DNA of 64,000 nucleotides from JBJGXI01 sp045635475 (GTDB taxonomy: Bacteria; Bacillota; Bacilli; Bacillales; Amphibacillaceae). The stretch's first letter is position 1; each line of letters starts with the position of its first letter. The stretch lies in assembly GCF_045635475.1 (NCBI RefSeq), contig NZ_JBJGXI010000005.1:62001-126000 (forward strand), read 5' to 3'. The notes below the pieces were generated by a model that saw nothing but the letters and a program-made list of their open reading frames with translations, was not told the origin of the DNA and did not search any database. Made by a program: the position numbers and the translations under genes. Positions 8,295 through 16,328 of this stretch are shown one piece after another.

Positions 8295-9266
8295 TTGAAA
8301 AAAATATTATTACTACATACAGGCGGAACAATTTCGATGGTCGAGGACAAACAAACTGGCTTAGTATCAACAACAGATGCACATCCACTCGTTGATATTA
8401 CAGCAATGGTTACAGACGCTGCAGAAATTGAAGAAGTGCAATTATTCAATATTCCATCTCCACATATGACTCCGACGCATATGTTAGCTCTGGGACAGAA
8501 AGTACACGAAAAACTAGCAACCAACACTTACCATGGTGTCGTTATTACACACGGAACCGATACATTAGAAGAAACTGCTTATTTTCTTGATTTGTATTTA
8601 CAAACAAGCCTTCCTGTTGTGATAACTGGGGCAATGCGTTCAAGTAATGAACTTGGTTCGGATGGATTGTACAATTTAATTAGTTCGATCCGTGTGGCAA
8701 GTTCTGACGAGGCAAAGGGGAAAGGTGTACTTGTCGTCATGAATGATGAAATTCATACGGCCAGATATGTAACAAAAACCTCGACAAGTAATGTAGCAAC
8801 CTTTCAGAGTCCGCAATTAGGACCAATTGGAATCATCACAAAGCAAGCAGTTTATTTTCATCAATTAACGGTTAGTGACGAATCGTTTCCAATCCAGCAA
8901 GTAAGTAAAAAAGTTGCCTTATTAAAGGCTTACGCAGGTATGGATGCTTCGTTTATTCAAGCACTATACAATTCTGGGATAGACGGATTAGTACTAGAAG
9001 GGCTGGGACAAGGAAACATTCCGCAAGACGCAGTTAGTGCCATCGAAGAAATGATTCAACAAGGCATTCCAATCGTCATGGTATCAAGGTGCTATCAAGG
9101 AGTTGTGCAGCCGACTTATTCATATGAAGGAGGCGGCGGGCAGTTAAAGAAGTTAGGAGTAATCTTTGCCAAAGGCTTGTCTGGACCAAAAGCAAGAATT
9201 AAACTTCTAATTGCCTTAGAAATCACTAATACGCCATGTGAGCTCGCACCGATGTTCGACCGTTAA
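8295..9266 (+). CDS. ansA: L-asparaginase (type I-like)
   Basis: The enzyme hydrolyses L-asparagine to aspartate and ammonia. The two catalytic threonine signatures are clear: HTGGTIS near residues 8-14 and THGTDTLEETAYFL near 85-98. At 323 residues with no signal peptide it should be cytoplasmic. Translation starts at a TTG (8295) behind the site GTAGGTG about 9 nt upstream. It is one of the few plus-strand genes here, divergent from prsW. A structured repeat element begins 10 nt after its stop codon. It occupies the slot of B. subtilis ypdC by position, but the sequence is plainly an asparaginase. Confidence 0.93.
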   Translation: MKKILLLHTGGTISMVEDKQTGLVSTTDAHPLVDITAMVTDAAEIEEVQLFNIPSPHMTPTHMLALGQKVHEKLATNTYHGVVITHGTDTLEETAYFLDLYLQTSLPVVITGAMRSSNELGSDGLYNLISSIRVASSDEAKGKGVLVVMNDEIHTARYVTKTSTSNVATFQSPQLGPIGIITKQAVYFHQLTVSDESFPIQQVSKKVALLKAYAGMDASFIQALYNSGIDGLVLEGLGQGNIPQDAVSAIEEMIQQGIPIVMVSRCYQGVVQPTYSYEGGGGQLKKLGVIFAKGLSGPKARIKLLIALEITNTPCELAPMFDR

Positions 9267-9275
9267 GTAAATTTA

Positions 9276-9841
9276 GGTCGATTTCTAAAAAGATGTTGTT
9301 ACTGAAAACAGCTAAACTCCCTAGTAACTTAGTGCACGTGATTTCCGCTCCAGGCAGTCGCTTTCCACTAGTTTAAAGCGTTTTTCTTTAAACAGGCACG
9401 GGTTCAGCTAACTCAGAAGCAAATGTTTTCGATGGGCCGAGTAATTTCTGTCCCAAAGTGCGCTTCTGAGTGGCTTTAGCTAGTGCTGTCCCGCAGGACT
9501 TTGAATTATCTTCCCCGAATTACACCGCACGAAGAAAATGCGATTTTCATTTTCGAGGATCGACTGCCTGGAGCTCCAATCACCCAACGTAAAGAGCAAT
9601 CTCGTTAGCAGCGGAGGAAATCCATTTCGACTCCTGTGGCCCGACAAGGACGGTTTTAGCCTGTAATCCTTAAGAAACGGCGTAAGTGAGACCCCGCAGG
9701 CGCGATAGCGTGAGGAGGCTTACTAGCCCCCCGCGGAAAGCGAAGTGGATTTCCGGAGCGGGTATAAGCACACTCTCAAGTTACGACGCATATTTTTTCA
9801 ATCATGAAGTTTATAAAGCAACAAACTTTACGAGATGAGCC
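9276..9841. repeat. Structured intergenic element, copy A (566 bp, long terminal inverted arms)
   Basis: The left arm starts GGTCGATTTCTAAAAAG and contains GTAACTTAGTG near 9324; the right arm read backwards starts GGCTCATCTCGTAAAG and contains CGTCGTAACTTGAG, so the ends are imperfect inverted repeats of about 60-70 nt. Interior helices are CTCCAGGCAGTCG (9348-9360) with CGACTGCCTGGAG (9561-9573); CTCAGAAGC (9412-9420) with GCTTCTGAG (9462-9470); and GGAAATCCATTTCG (9616-9629) with CGAAGTGGATTTCC (9741-9754). Copy B keeps all three with compensatory changes. There is no coding frame. It lies between the convergent genes ansA and bdr, abutting the bdr terminator. Confidence 0.85.
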
Positions 9842-9876
9842 AAAAAAATCCTTTGCTTCCCAGCAAAGGATTTTTA
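9842..9876 (-). terminator. Terminator after bdr, bidirectional in form
   Basis: Stem of about 14 bp (AATCCTTTGCTT with AGCAAAGGATT), flanked by A-run and T-run so that it can work in both directions. The structured element's right end begins immediately after it. Confidence 0.9.
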
Positions 9877-9877
9877 A

Positions 9878-10858
9878 TTAGTTATTTTTTGATGCTATAC
9901 AATCAGCAATCAGTCCTCCATGAAAGCGGCCATTTTCTATAAAGATCCCATTGTTATCATACCCTGCCGCAATCACACCAGCTACATAAATATTTTCAAT
10001 ATTCGTTTCCATCGTTTGCTCATTATAAGAAGGTCGACCTGTTATGTTATCAAAAGTCACACCCATACCAGTTAAAAAGTTATGATCTGGATGATAGCCG
10101 ATCATCGCAAACACAAAGTCATTTTTAACTTGCTTTTTCTCACCATTGACTTGATAGACTACAGCATCCTCCGTTATTTCTAATAAGTTTGCATTAAACT
10201 CCATGTTGATTAGCTCTTTTCTAGCTAACGCTTCAAATTCTGGTAAGATCCACGGTTTTACACTTTTTGAATAATCCCCACCACGGTAAAGAACCGTAAT
10301 TCTTGCTCCTGCTTTATGTAATTCAAGTGTCGCATCAACAGCAGAGTTTTTGCCGCCAATCACAACAACATCTTTGTCAAAATAGGGATGTGCTTCTTTA
10401 AAATAGTGATGCACTTTGCTCAGTTGCTCCCCTTTTATACCTAGTCGATTCGGATGGTCATAATAACCAGTCGCGACAATAACATTATTTGCTTCATACT
10501 GTTTATTTTCATTGAAATGATTCTTTGTTGTGATAACAAAGTGATTGTTTTGTTTATTTACCGATTCGACCCGTTCAAAGCTGTTGATCCTTAATTGCTT
10601 ACGAGCGGCGACAGTACGATAATAAGCTAATGCTTGGTTTCTTACCGGTTTCTTCTTTTCTGTAATAAATGCAACATCTCCGATTTCTAGCTTTTCACTT
10701 GAACTAAAAAACGTTTGATGTGTTGGATAATGATAAATGGAATTTACGACATTCCCTTTTTCTATCAGCAAAGGTTGAATACCCATTTTTTGTAATTCAA
10801 TGGCAGCTGACATACCACATGGCCCCGCCCCTACAATAATCGTATGCTCTTTCTGCAT
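9878..10858 (-). CDS. bdr: YpdA-family FAD/NAD(P) oxidoreductase, putative bacillithiol disulfide reductase
   Basis: YpdA reduces bacillithiol disulfide with NADPH, keeping the bacillithiol pool reduced. The N-terminal FAD-binding Rossmann motif GAGPCGMSAAIE is at about residues 9-20 and the NAD(P)-binding motif VIGGKNSAVDATLEL near 165-180. The start at 10858 (MQKEHTIIVGAG) gives 326 residues, the usual YpdA length; the frame extends to 10936, but the extra residues are not typical and overlap the gudB terminator. It lies downstream of gudB as in B. subtilis (gudB-ypdA). The enzyme role is established for the family and inferred here. Confidence 0.9.
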   Translation of the reverse strand: MQKEHTIIVGAGPCGMSAAIELQKMGIQPLLIEKGNVVNSIYHYPTHQTFFSSSEKLEIGDVAFITEKKKPVRNQALAYYRTVAARKQLRINSFERVESVNKQNNHFVITTKNHFNENKQYEANNVIVATGYYDHPNRLGIKGEQLSKVHHYFKEAHPYFDKDVVVIGGKNSAVDATLELHKAGARITVLYRGGDYSKSVKPWILPEFEALARKELINMEFNANLLEITEDAVVYQVNGEKKQVKNDFVFAMIGYHPDHNFLTGMGVTFDNITGRPSYNEQTMETNIENIYVAGVIAAGYDNNGIFIENGRFHGGLIADCIASKNN

Positions 10859-10927
10859 GCTAAAAACATTCCTTTCCACAAACGATAAGCCTTTCCATCT
10901 CATTATTATAGTATAAAAGTAGCTATA

Positions 10928-10963
10928 TAAAAACATAAAGCACTTATCTACGGATAAGCGCTT
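10928..10963 (-). terminator. Terminator after gudB
   Basis: 11-bp stem AAGCACTTATC (10938-10948) / GATAAGCGCTT (10953-10963) with one wobble, then a T-rich stretch on the minus strand. Confidence 0.8.
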
Positions 10964-10978
10964 GTAACCATGTTTATA

Positions 10979-12250
10979 TTAGATCCAGCCTCTGAAACGA
11001 GCTGCCTCTGCCATTTTTCTTACTCCTACCATGTATGCAGCCAGTCGCATATCTACACGGCGAGTTTGTGCAGTATTGTATACGGTATTGAAAGCCTTTG
11101 TCATTACTTTATAAAGCTTTTCTTCTATCTCTTCCTCTGACCAATAATAACCTTGATTATTTTGTACCCACTCAAAATAAGACACCGTTACACCGCCCGC
11201 TGATGCTAATACATCGGGAACGAGTAACGTACCTTTATCATTTAGAATTTTAGTCGCAGCTAACGTTGTTGGTCCATTTGCCGCTTCCACTACGATAGAT
11301 GCACGAACTTTATCCGCATTATCCTCTGTGATTTGGTTCTCAACGGCTGCCGGAACAAGAATATCACAATCTAACTCTAATAGCTCTTCGTTTGTAATCG
11401 TATCGTTAAACAACTTAGTGACTGTTCCAAAGCTATCACGTCGATCTAACAAGTAATCGATATCTAAGCCATCAGGATCATGTAAACCACCATAGGCATC
11501 AGAAATCCCGATAACTTTAGCACCAGCATCATGCATGAATTTTGCTAAAAAGCTACCTGCATTACCGAATCCTTGAATGACCACTCTTGCTCCTTTAAGC
11601 TCCATGCCTTGTTTCTTGATCGCTTCATCAATACAGATGGTAACACCTTTAGCAGTTGCAGATTCTCTCCCATGAGAACCTCCAAGCACAAGCGGTTTAC
11701 CGGTGATAAATCCTGGATTATTAAATTCGTCAATACGACTATATTCATCCATCATCCATGCCATAATTTGTGGATTAGTAAAAACATCAGGTGCTGGAAT
11801 ATCCTTCGTCGGACCAACAATTTGACTGATCGCTCGAACATATCCACGACTTAGACCTTCCAGTTCACGAAATGACATTTCACGCGGATCACAAACAATG
11901 CCACCTTTACCACCACCATAAGGTAGATCAACAATTCCTGCTTTTAAACTCATCCAAATAGACAGTGCTTTTACCTCGTTCTCGGATACGTTTGGATGGA
12001 AGCGAACGCCACCCTTTGTTGGACCTACTGCATCATTATGTTGGGCACGATATCCAGTAAAAATTTTTACAGCATCATTATCCATACGGACAGGAATTCG
12101 AACTGTCATCATCCGTATCGGTTCTTTTAACAATTCAAATACTTCATCTGGATAACCAAGTTTTTCTAACGCTATTTGTACGACTGTTTGCGTTGATTTT
12201 AATACGTTCAATTTATCATTTTGCGCATCCGATGCTTTATCGGTTACCAT
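10979..12250 (-). CDS. gudB: NAD-specific glutamate dehydrogenase
   Basis: Glutamate dehydrogenase catalyses oxidative deamination of glutamate to 2-oxoglutarate, the main glutamate catabolic step in Bacillus. The ELFV dehydrogenase active-site motif LPYGGGKGGI with catalytic lysine is near residues 109-118; the NAD-binding motif GFGNAGSFLAK is near 218-228. Length is 423 residues. Position between mecB (ypbH) and bdr matches B. subtilis gudB. Laboratory strain 168 carries an inactivating 9-bp duplication near the NEVKALSIWM segment; here VKA occurs once, so the gene should encode active enzyme. It has its own terminator. Confidence 0.95.
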   Translation of the reverse strand: MVTDKASDAQNDKLNVLKSTQTVVQIALEKLGYPDEVFELLKEPIRMMTVRIPVRMDNDAVKIFTGYRAQHNDAVGPTKGGVRFHPNVSENEVKALSIWMSLKAGIVDLPYGGGKGGIVCDPREMSFRELEGLSRGYVRAISQIVGPTKDIPAPDVFTNPQIMAWMMDEYSRIDEFNNPGFITGKPLVLGGSHGRESATAKGVTICIDEAIKKQGMELKGARVVIQGFGNAGSFLAKFMHDAGAKVIGISDAYGGLHDPDGLDIDYLLDRRDSFGTVTKLFNDTITNEELLELDCDILVPAAVENQITEDNADKVRASIVVEAANGPTTLAATKILNDKGTLLVPDVLASAGGVTVSYFEWVQNNQGYYWSEEEIEEKLYKVMTKAFNTVYNTAQTRRVDMRLAAYMVGVRKMAEAARFRGWI

Positions 12251-12382
12251 GAATTTACCTCCCAGAAAAATGAGTTACTTCTTTTAACGGTTACCAAATT
12301 CTTTCAAAACATTATATACACGTTAAACCAGATTATGCAATCAAAACTCTATGTTTTTTGTTAATTTGTTATCATGAAACAA

Positions 12383-12460
12383 CACCGCAGGAAACGGTGC
12401 CCTACAGTGGCTAACTTTCATATAAAAGTTAACCACTAGAAAGGAAATTTTCAGTTTCCT
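12383..12460. repeat. Nested hairpins between gudB and mecB
   Basis: Within the 358-bp gap lie CACCG-(7 nt)-CGGTG at 12383-12399, an imperfect hairpin AGTGGCTAACTTT / AAAGTTAACCACT at 12406-12437, and AGGAAAC (12389-12395) pairing with GTTTCCT (about 12453-12459). The layout suggests a small structured repeat. The rest of the gap is AT-rich and holds the gudB promoter region and the mecB terminator. Confidence 0.45.
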
Positions 12461-12465
12461 ATGCA

Positions 12466-12515
12466 ATAAAAAACAGTCAGTATGTAAAAAGGTAAACCCT
12501 CTTTATGTTGACTGT
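12466..12515 (-). terminator. Terminator after mecB
   Basis: ACAGTCA (12473-12479) pairs with TGACTGT (12509-12515), with an imperfect inner extension and T-rich sequence following on the minus strand. Confidence 0.65.
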
Positions 12516-12608
12516 ATTTTTATACTATGTTTCCTTAGGTACACAATCTTATCCATATAGAAGTAGCTAATCACAGTGAATTCAGCCCTTCCTAATGATG
12601 TATCTCAT

Positions 12609-13196
12609 TCACTTGTTTACAAAGTATTCTACGACTTGTGTCACTGCATCACTATGAATGATTACTTTACCGTATTCACTAAGTCGATAAGAAGTAATGA
12701 TACTCGGCGACGAAAATTCGGACATGATTGCAATGATATGCTCTCGATTTTGGCCATCTACCTCGTTATCATCAAATAACATATAATAGCGATCATCCAT
12801 ATGATAAATCGTACCGCCATCCATTCCTAGATTGTGAAGATGTGTACATACGTCAATAATGTTTTCGAAATCAAAAAAAGAAAAAATTAGCTCTCTACTC
12901 TCGTCAAGTGTTACTTTCATTTCTACATAATCCTCATCAATGTCTTCCAATTGTTGATCATTTTGTGTAACAATTACTAACATACCCTGAGCTTGGAGTA
13001 GGTAAACTTGAACGAGAAGCATTCCTTCGAGCTCGAATCCTAACTCATCACTAGCTTCATACATCATGTCATGAAACAACTGATGAACTCTTGGTAAATC
13101 ATGCCAAAGATCTTCTTTCGTTAAACCACGTTCAATCAAATCATCAAAAGTTAAAAAGATCTTAAATTGATTAGTAGAAAGCCTCTCCAATCGCAT
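12609..13196 (-). CDS. mecB: Adaptor protein MecA/MecB family (YpbH)
   Basis: MecA-family adaptors deliver substrates to the ClpC ATPase for ClpCP degradation. The 195-residue protein has the two-part family layout: an N-terminal substrate domain (MRLERLSTNQFKIFLTFDDLIERG) and a C-terminal ClpC-binding domain from about residue 100, joined by an acidic stretch (about 85-95). Position next to gudB identifies it as the YpbH paralogue rather than MecA itself. A strong GGAGG site before the ATG at 13196 sets the start; the longer frame to 13268 lacks support. Confidence 0.9.
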   Translation of the reverse strand: MRLERLSTNQFKIFLTFDDLIERGLTKEDLWHDLPRVHQLFHDMMYEASDELGFELEGMLLVQVYLLQAQGMLVIVTQNDQQLEDIDEDYVEMKVTLDESRELIFSFFDFENIIDVCTHLHNLGMDGGTIYHMDDRYYMLFDDNEVDGQNREHIIAIMSEFSSPSIITSYRLSEYGKVIIHSDAVTQVVEYFVNK

Positions 13197-13279
13197 GAAC
13201 ATTACCTCCTCGCAGGTTTCCCCACTTGTTAATATTAATCTATGTAGCAAATCGTAGGAATGGCACATGATTTTAAAGA

Positions 13280-14044
13280 TTATTCAAAAGTTATTACATG
13301 GCACTCCGCATTTGTCCCTAAGCGTAACGGTAATTTTGTATATCCATACCCTTCGCTTATGAGCATTGTTTTTTCGAAATGCTTTTTATACCCACCTCTT
13401 GAATAAGGTCCAATTCCAAAAAACCTTATTTGACCTCCATGTGTGTGTCCACTTAGAGCAAAGTCAATATCCTCAATTTCACTAGCTGACAACTCGAAAA
13501 AAGCTTTTGGATGATGAGTGATTAGTATCTTTATGTGACCATTTGCATGCTCTATACCTTCAATAAATTTAGCTTCTCTCATTTTACAACAATCTAAACC
13601 AATAAAACTAATTACCTGCTTATTGTGCACAAAGTTATCAGCGCTGTTTTTTAATATATGGACACCTTGGCTTTCCAACTGTTTTGTTAATTCTAGTACA
13701 TCTAGTTCATAGTCGTTGTTCCCCCACACAAAATAGATAGGAGCACCAAAAGATTTAAGAATGTTTATATTCTTTTGTACTTGTTTAAGCGATACGCCTT
13801 TTTCTACTAGATCTCCACCGATAACAACGACATCTACCTTCTCCTTAATGCATTCTAATGTCGATGTTTTTATTAATCTTGTATGAACATCAGAAATAAA
13901 AAAGAGTGTCCATGGTTCGCTTGATTCCTCGTGCTTTTCTAAAGAAATGCTTTTGTAATCAATCGTATCATGATTTGCTTTATAGTACATGTAAATTAGG
14001 ACTGTTATACATAACAAAACAAAGATTATAAAATAAGCAATCAA
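13280..14044 (-). CDS. ypbG: YpbG-like metallophosphoesterase with N-terminal membrane anchor
   Basis: A calcineurin-type phosphoesterase of 254 residues. Metal-binding motifs run in order: SDVHTR (DxH, about residue 52), GGDLVEKG (near 76), WGNNDYE (near 108), ITHHPK (near 175) and SGHTHGGQ (near 198). One hydrophobic helix at residues 1-19 anchors it, so the catalytic domain probably lies at the membrane surface. The substrate is unknown. Translation appears to begin at a TTG (14044) after an AAGGGAAG site. It follows the B. subtilis order next to mecB. Confidence 0.85.
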   Translation of the reverse strand: MIAYFIIFVLLCITVLIYMYYKANHDTIDYKSISLEKHEESSEPWTLFFISDVHTRLIKTSTLECIKEKVDVVVIGGDLVEKGVSLKQVQKNINILKSFGAPIYFVWGNNDYELDVLELTKQLESQGVHILKNSADNFVHNKQVISFIGLDCCKMREAKFIEGIEHANGHIKILITHHPKAFFELSASEIEDIDFALSGHTHGGQIRFFGIGPYSRGGYKKHFEKTMLISEGYGYTKLPLRLGTNAECHVITFE

Positions 14045-14269
14045 ACTATTTTCTTCCCTTCACAACGAGTTTCACTTTGATGCTACAATAATGTGATCAT
14101 ACCATATCTATATTGATTAGAAAAAACTGTAACTATTACTCCTTGTTAAGAAAGTATAACGCTTTTTATTATATCTATATGAAAGTAAGCAGATAAAAAA
14201 CACCCCCAAAATCACAAGTATGTTTATAAGGTCTTAATCCACTTCTAATAAATCAATTAATTGCCATTC

Positions 14270-14316
14270 AAAAACGACATAAGTTTGAGTCAACCGCCCC
14301 CAAACTATATGTCGTT
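14270..14316 (-). terminator. Terminator after the CBS-ACT gene
   Basis: Long stem AACGACATA-AGTTTG (from 14273) with CAAACT-ATATGTCGTT (to 14316), followed by TTTTTG on the minus strand. It is the main feature of the 317-bp gap between ypbG and the CBS gene; the remainder is AT-rich with nothing recognised. Confidence 0.88.
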
Positions 14317-14361
14317 GCAAACGGCTTATAAAGTATAAAATTGACTCCGTGTTAAATCGTA

Positions 14362-14994
14362 CTACATTTCCGTTATATCTAACACTCTAAATCCTGATTT
14401 TTCCAATTTGTTTGCAAGTTTCTCTTTATTATCAACATGATCAATTTTTAATACAATTCGCCGAGTCAGATTATCTGTCTCATCAAATGTTGTGATTGAA
14501 ATTATATTACCTTGAATCTGTTTAATAATATCAGCAAGACGAGCAAAGCGTCCTGTTGATTCTATAGAAGTAAATGCAATACGTACCCCTTTCTTTCTTG
14601 TACCAAATGCACTTTCAAATTGTTCCAACACATCATATCTTGTAACAATCCCTATAAATTTACGGTTTTCACCAACAACTGCTACAATCGGAAAATCTTT
14701 AAACGATGTAAATGTTTTTTCGAACACATCATCCTGTCCAATATATAATTCATCATTGGTCATTACATCACTAACAGTATTACTAGATAGAAATTCATCT
14801 TTATTCATGTTGCTGTAATAAAATGAACGATAAATAATTTGCTTAGAGATCATTCCTCTAAATAATTCACCTTCAACGACTGGCATTGCTTGAAAATCGT
14901 GCTCCTCTAATTTAGCCAGTGCTATTTCTAAAGATTCATTCGGTGCTGCGGTCTTACATTGATAGTGTGGCATCATTGTACTTTTCACAAACAT
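14362..14994 (-). CDS. Two CBS domains plus ACT-like domain (AcuB-like layout)
   Basis: Residues about 1-55 and 75-130 form a CBS pair (FQAMPVVEGELFRGMISKQ and DFPIVAVVGENRKFIGIVTRYDVLEQF). Residues about 138-210 look like an ACT fold (GVRIAFTSIESTGRFARLADIIKQIQGNI by pattern). CBS pairs usually bind adenine nucleotides and ACT domains small metabolites, so a sensor role is likely; the ligand is unknown. The layout recalls AcuB of B. subtilis, but the sequence is not close enough in my reading to use that name. It is monocistronic, with a GGAGAGGTG ribosome site and its own terminator. Confidence 0.75.
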   Translation of the reverse strand: MFVKSTMMPHYQCKTAAPNESLEIALAKLEEHDFQAMPVVEGELFRGMISKQIIYRSFYYSNMNKDEFLSSNTVSDVMTNDELYIGQDDVFEKTFTSFKDFPIVAVVGENRKFIGIVTRYDVLEQFESAFGTRKKGVRIAFTSIESTGRFARLADIIKQIQGNIISITTFDETDNLTRRIVLKIDHVDNKEKLANKLEKSGFRVLDITEM

Positions 14995-15143
14995 ATCTGT
15001 TCACCTCTCCTATGTCTTCATAAATAATTATTCTACATTTACAAATAAATTCCTGCTTACTGGAAACAAAAAGTGCATGAGACAAGTTGTCGTTTCATAG
15101 ATTCAAGGGAAGACATTTTGTCGATTAGAAAGGAGGACGTTAA

Positions 15144-15377
15144 GTGGGTTCCCACACATATACAAAATATTATTATCCATATGTCAGTCCCTTCGACCCA
15201 TGTAAGCCAATTGTGCCTAAAAGCTATGTGACACCACCAAACCTTTATTTAGGATTCCAACCACCTAATTTACCACAATTTGAAACTGCAAAAGAAGCGT
15301 TATTCCATGGCACCTTATGGCCGGCCTTGTACAGTAGATACGACAAGAAAGAACCAAGAGGTGATGAACTTGAGTAA
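15144..15377 (+). CDS. cotJA: Spore coat-associated protein CotJA
   Basis: CotJA is a small protein of the inner spore coat required with CotJC for their joint assembly. This copy has 77 residues, rich in Pro and Tyr at the N-terminus (YTKYYYPYVSPFDPCKP) and with the conserved LYLGFQPPNLPQF and ALFHGTLWPALYS segments. It starts with GTG at 15144 behind a perfect AGGAGG site (15131-15136). It is the first gene of the plus-strand cotJABC operon, expressed in the mother cell in B. subtilis. Confidence 0.93.
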   Translation: MGSHTYTKYYYPYVSPFDPCKPIVPKSYVTPPNLYLGFQPPNLPQFETAKEALFHGTLWPALYSRYDKKEPRGDELE

Positions 15378-15639
15378 ACCAGCCCCTATGCCGCCGGAGT
15401 ATTATCAATTGTTGGAACAAATTCAAGCGGTCGATTTTGTTTTGGTAGAGTTAAATTTGTATTTAGATACACACCCAGAGGATTACGAAGCAATACAGCA
15501 ATTCAACACGTTTACACATGAAAGTAAACAGTTAAAGAAACAGTTCGAAAAAAAGTTCGGTCCATTAATGCACTTTGGCAGAAGCTATTCCAACTACCCT
15601 TGGAATTGGGATGACCAGCCCTGGCCTTGGCAAGTGTAA
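15370..15639 (+). CDS. cotJB: Spore coat protein CotJB
   Basis: CotJB is the second member of the cotJ operon. The segment MPPEYYQLLEQIQAVDFVLVELNLYLDTHPEDYEAI fits the family, and the tail is Trp- and Pro-rich (YPWNWDDQPWPWQV). Two starts are possible: ATG at 15364, whose only ribosome site (GAGGTG) touches the codon, and TTG at 15370, six nt after that site. I choose the TTG; the product is then 89 residues. It overlaps the end of cotJA by 8 nt. Confidence 0.9.
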   Translation: MSKPAPMPPEYYQLLEQIQAVDFVLVELNLYLDTHPEDYEAIQQFNTFTHESKQLKKQFEKKFGPLMHFGRSYSNYPWNWDDQPWPWQV

Positions 15640-15657
15640 AAAGGAGGTTCTTAGGTT

Positions 15658-16227
15658 ATGTGGTATTACGAGAAAAAACTACAATACCCTGTAAAGGTGC
15701 GTGAGTGTAACCCAAGATTAGCTAAATATCTAATTGAACAATACGGCGGAGCTGATGGTGAGCTATCGGCAGCTTTGCGGTACTTGAATCAAAGGTACAC
15801 AATCCCTGGAAAAGTAATTGGCCTTTTAAATGATATTGGAACGGAAGAATTCGCCCATCTGGAAATGATCGCCACAATGATCTATAAGCTAACAAAAGAT
15901 GCGACGCCAGAGCAATTAAAGGAAGCTGGCATTGCACCTCATTACGTCAACCATGACAAAGCACTGTTTTATCATAATGCTGCTGGTGCACCATGGACAG
16001 CTGCTTATATTCAAGCAAAAGGGGACCCGATTGCTGATATTTATGAGGATATTGCTGCTGAAGAAAAAGCAAGAGCTACCTATCAATGGATTATTAACGT
16101 GTCAGATGACCCTGACCTGAATGATTCTTTACGTTTTTTAAGAGAAAGAGAAATCGTGCACTCCCAGCGGTTTAGAGAAGCTGCAGAAATTCTAAAGGAG
16201 GAAAGAGACAAAAAAATATTTTATTAA
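15658..16227 (+). CDS. cotJC: CotJC, manganese catalase-like spore coat protein
   Basis: CotJC belongs to the ferritin-like manganese catalase family and is assembled into the spore coat. The 189-residue protein carries the glutamate and histidine pattern of a di-metal site: GELSAALRYLNQRY, IGTEEFAHLEM (about residues 62-72), ERAATYQW-type EEKARATYQWI (near 138) and REREIVHSQRFREA (near 162). An AAGGAGG site lies just ahead of the ATG. Catalytic activity is inferred from the family. Confidence 0.95.
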   Translation: MWYYEKKLQYPVKVRECNPRLAKYLIEQYGGADGELSAALRYLNQRYTIPGKVIGLLNDIGTEEFAHLEMIATMIYKLTKDATPEQLKEAGIAPHYVNHDKALFYHNAAGAPWTAAYIQAKGDPIADIYEDIAAEEKARATYQWIINVSDDPDLNDSLRFLREREIVHSQRFREAAEILKEERDKKIFY

Positions 16228-16302
16228 TAAAGACCCGTTCAAGAACTAAGTTTGGAGGTGGTTTAACCAACTGTTTATTAAATGGCTTTGTTTCAGTTAC
16301 TT

Positions 16303-16327
16303 AAGGGTGGGGCTTTTTCGCCCCACA
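16303..16327 (+). terminator. Terminator-like hairpin after cotJC
   Basis: Perfect 7-bp stem GTGGGGC (16307-16313) / GCCCCAC (16320-16326). The T-run follows only after several bases, so strength is uncertain. It sits between the convergent cotJC and ypbE. Confidence 0.6.
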
Positions 16328-16328
16328 T

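Noticed and set aside
8207..8527. N-terminal extension of prsW
   Set aside because: The extension lies wholly across ansA in the opposite direction, and known PrsW proteins begin at the ATG at 8206.
9276..9841. OLE RNA as an explanation for element A
   Set aside because: OLE RNA is a single-copy, longer-type RNA next to its own membrane-protein gene; this element has several copies, inverted ends and no such neighbour.
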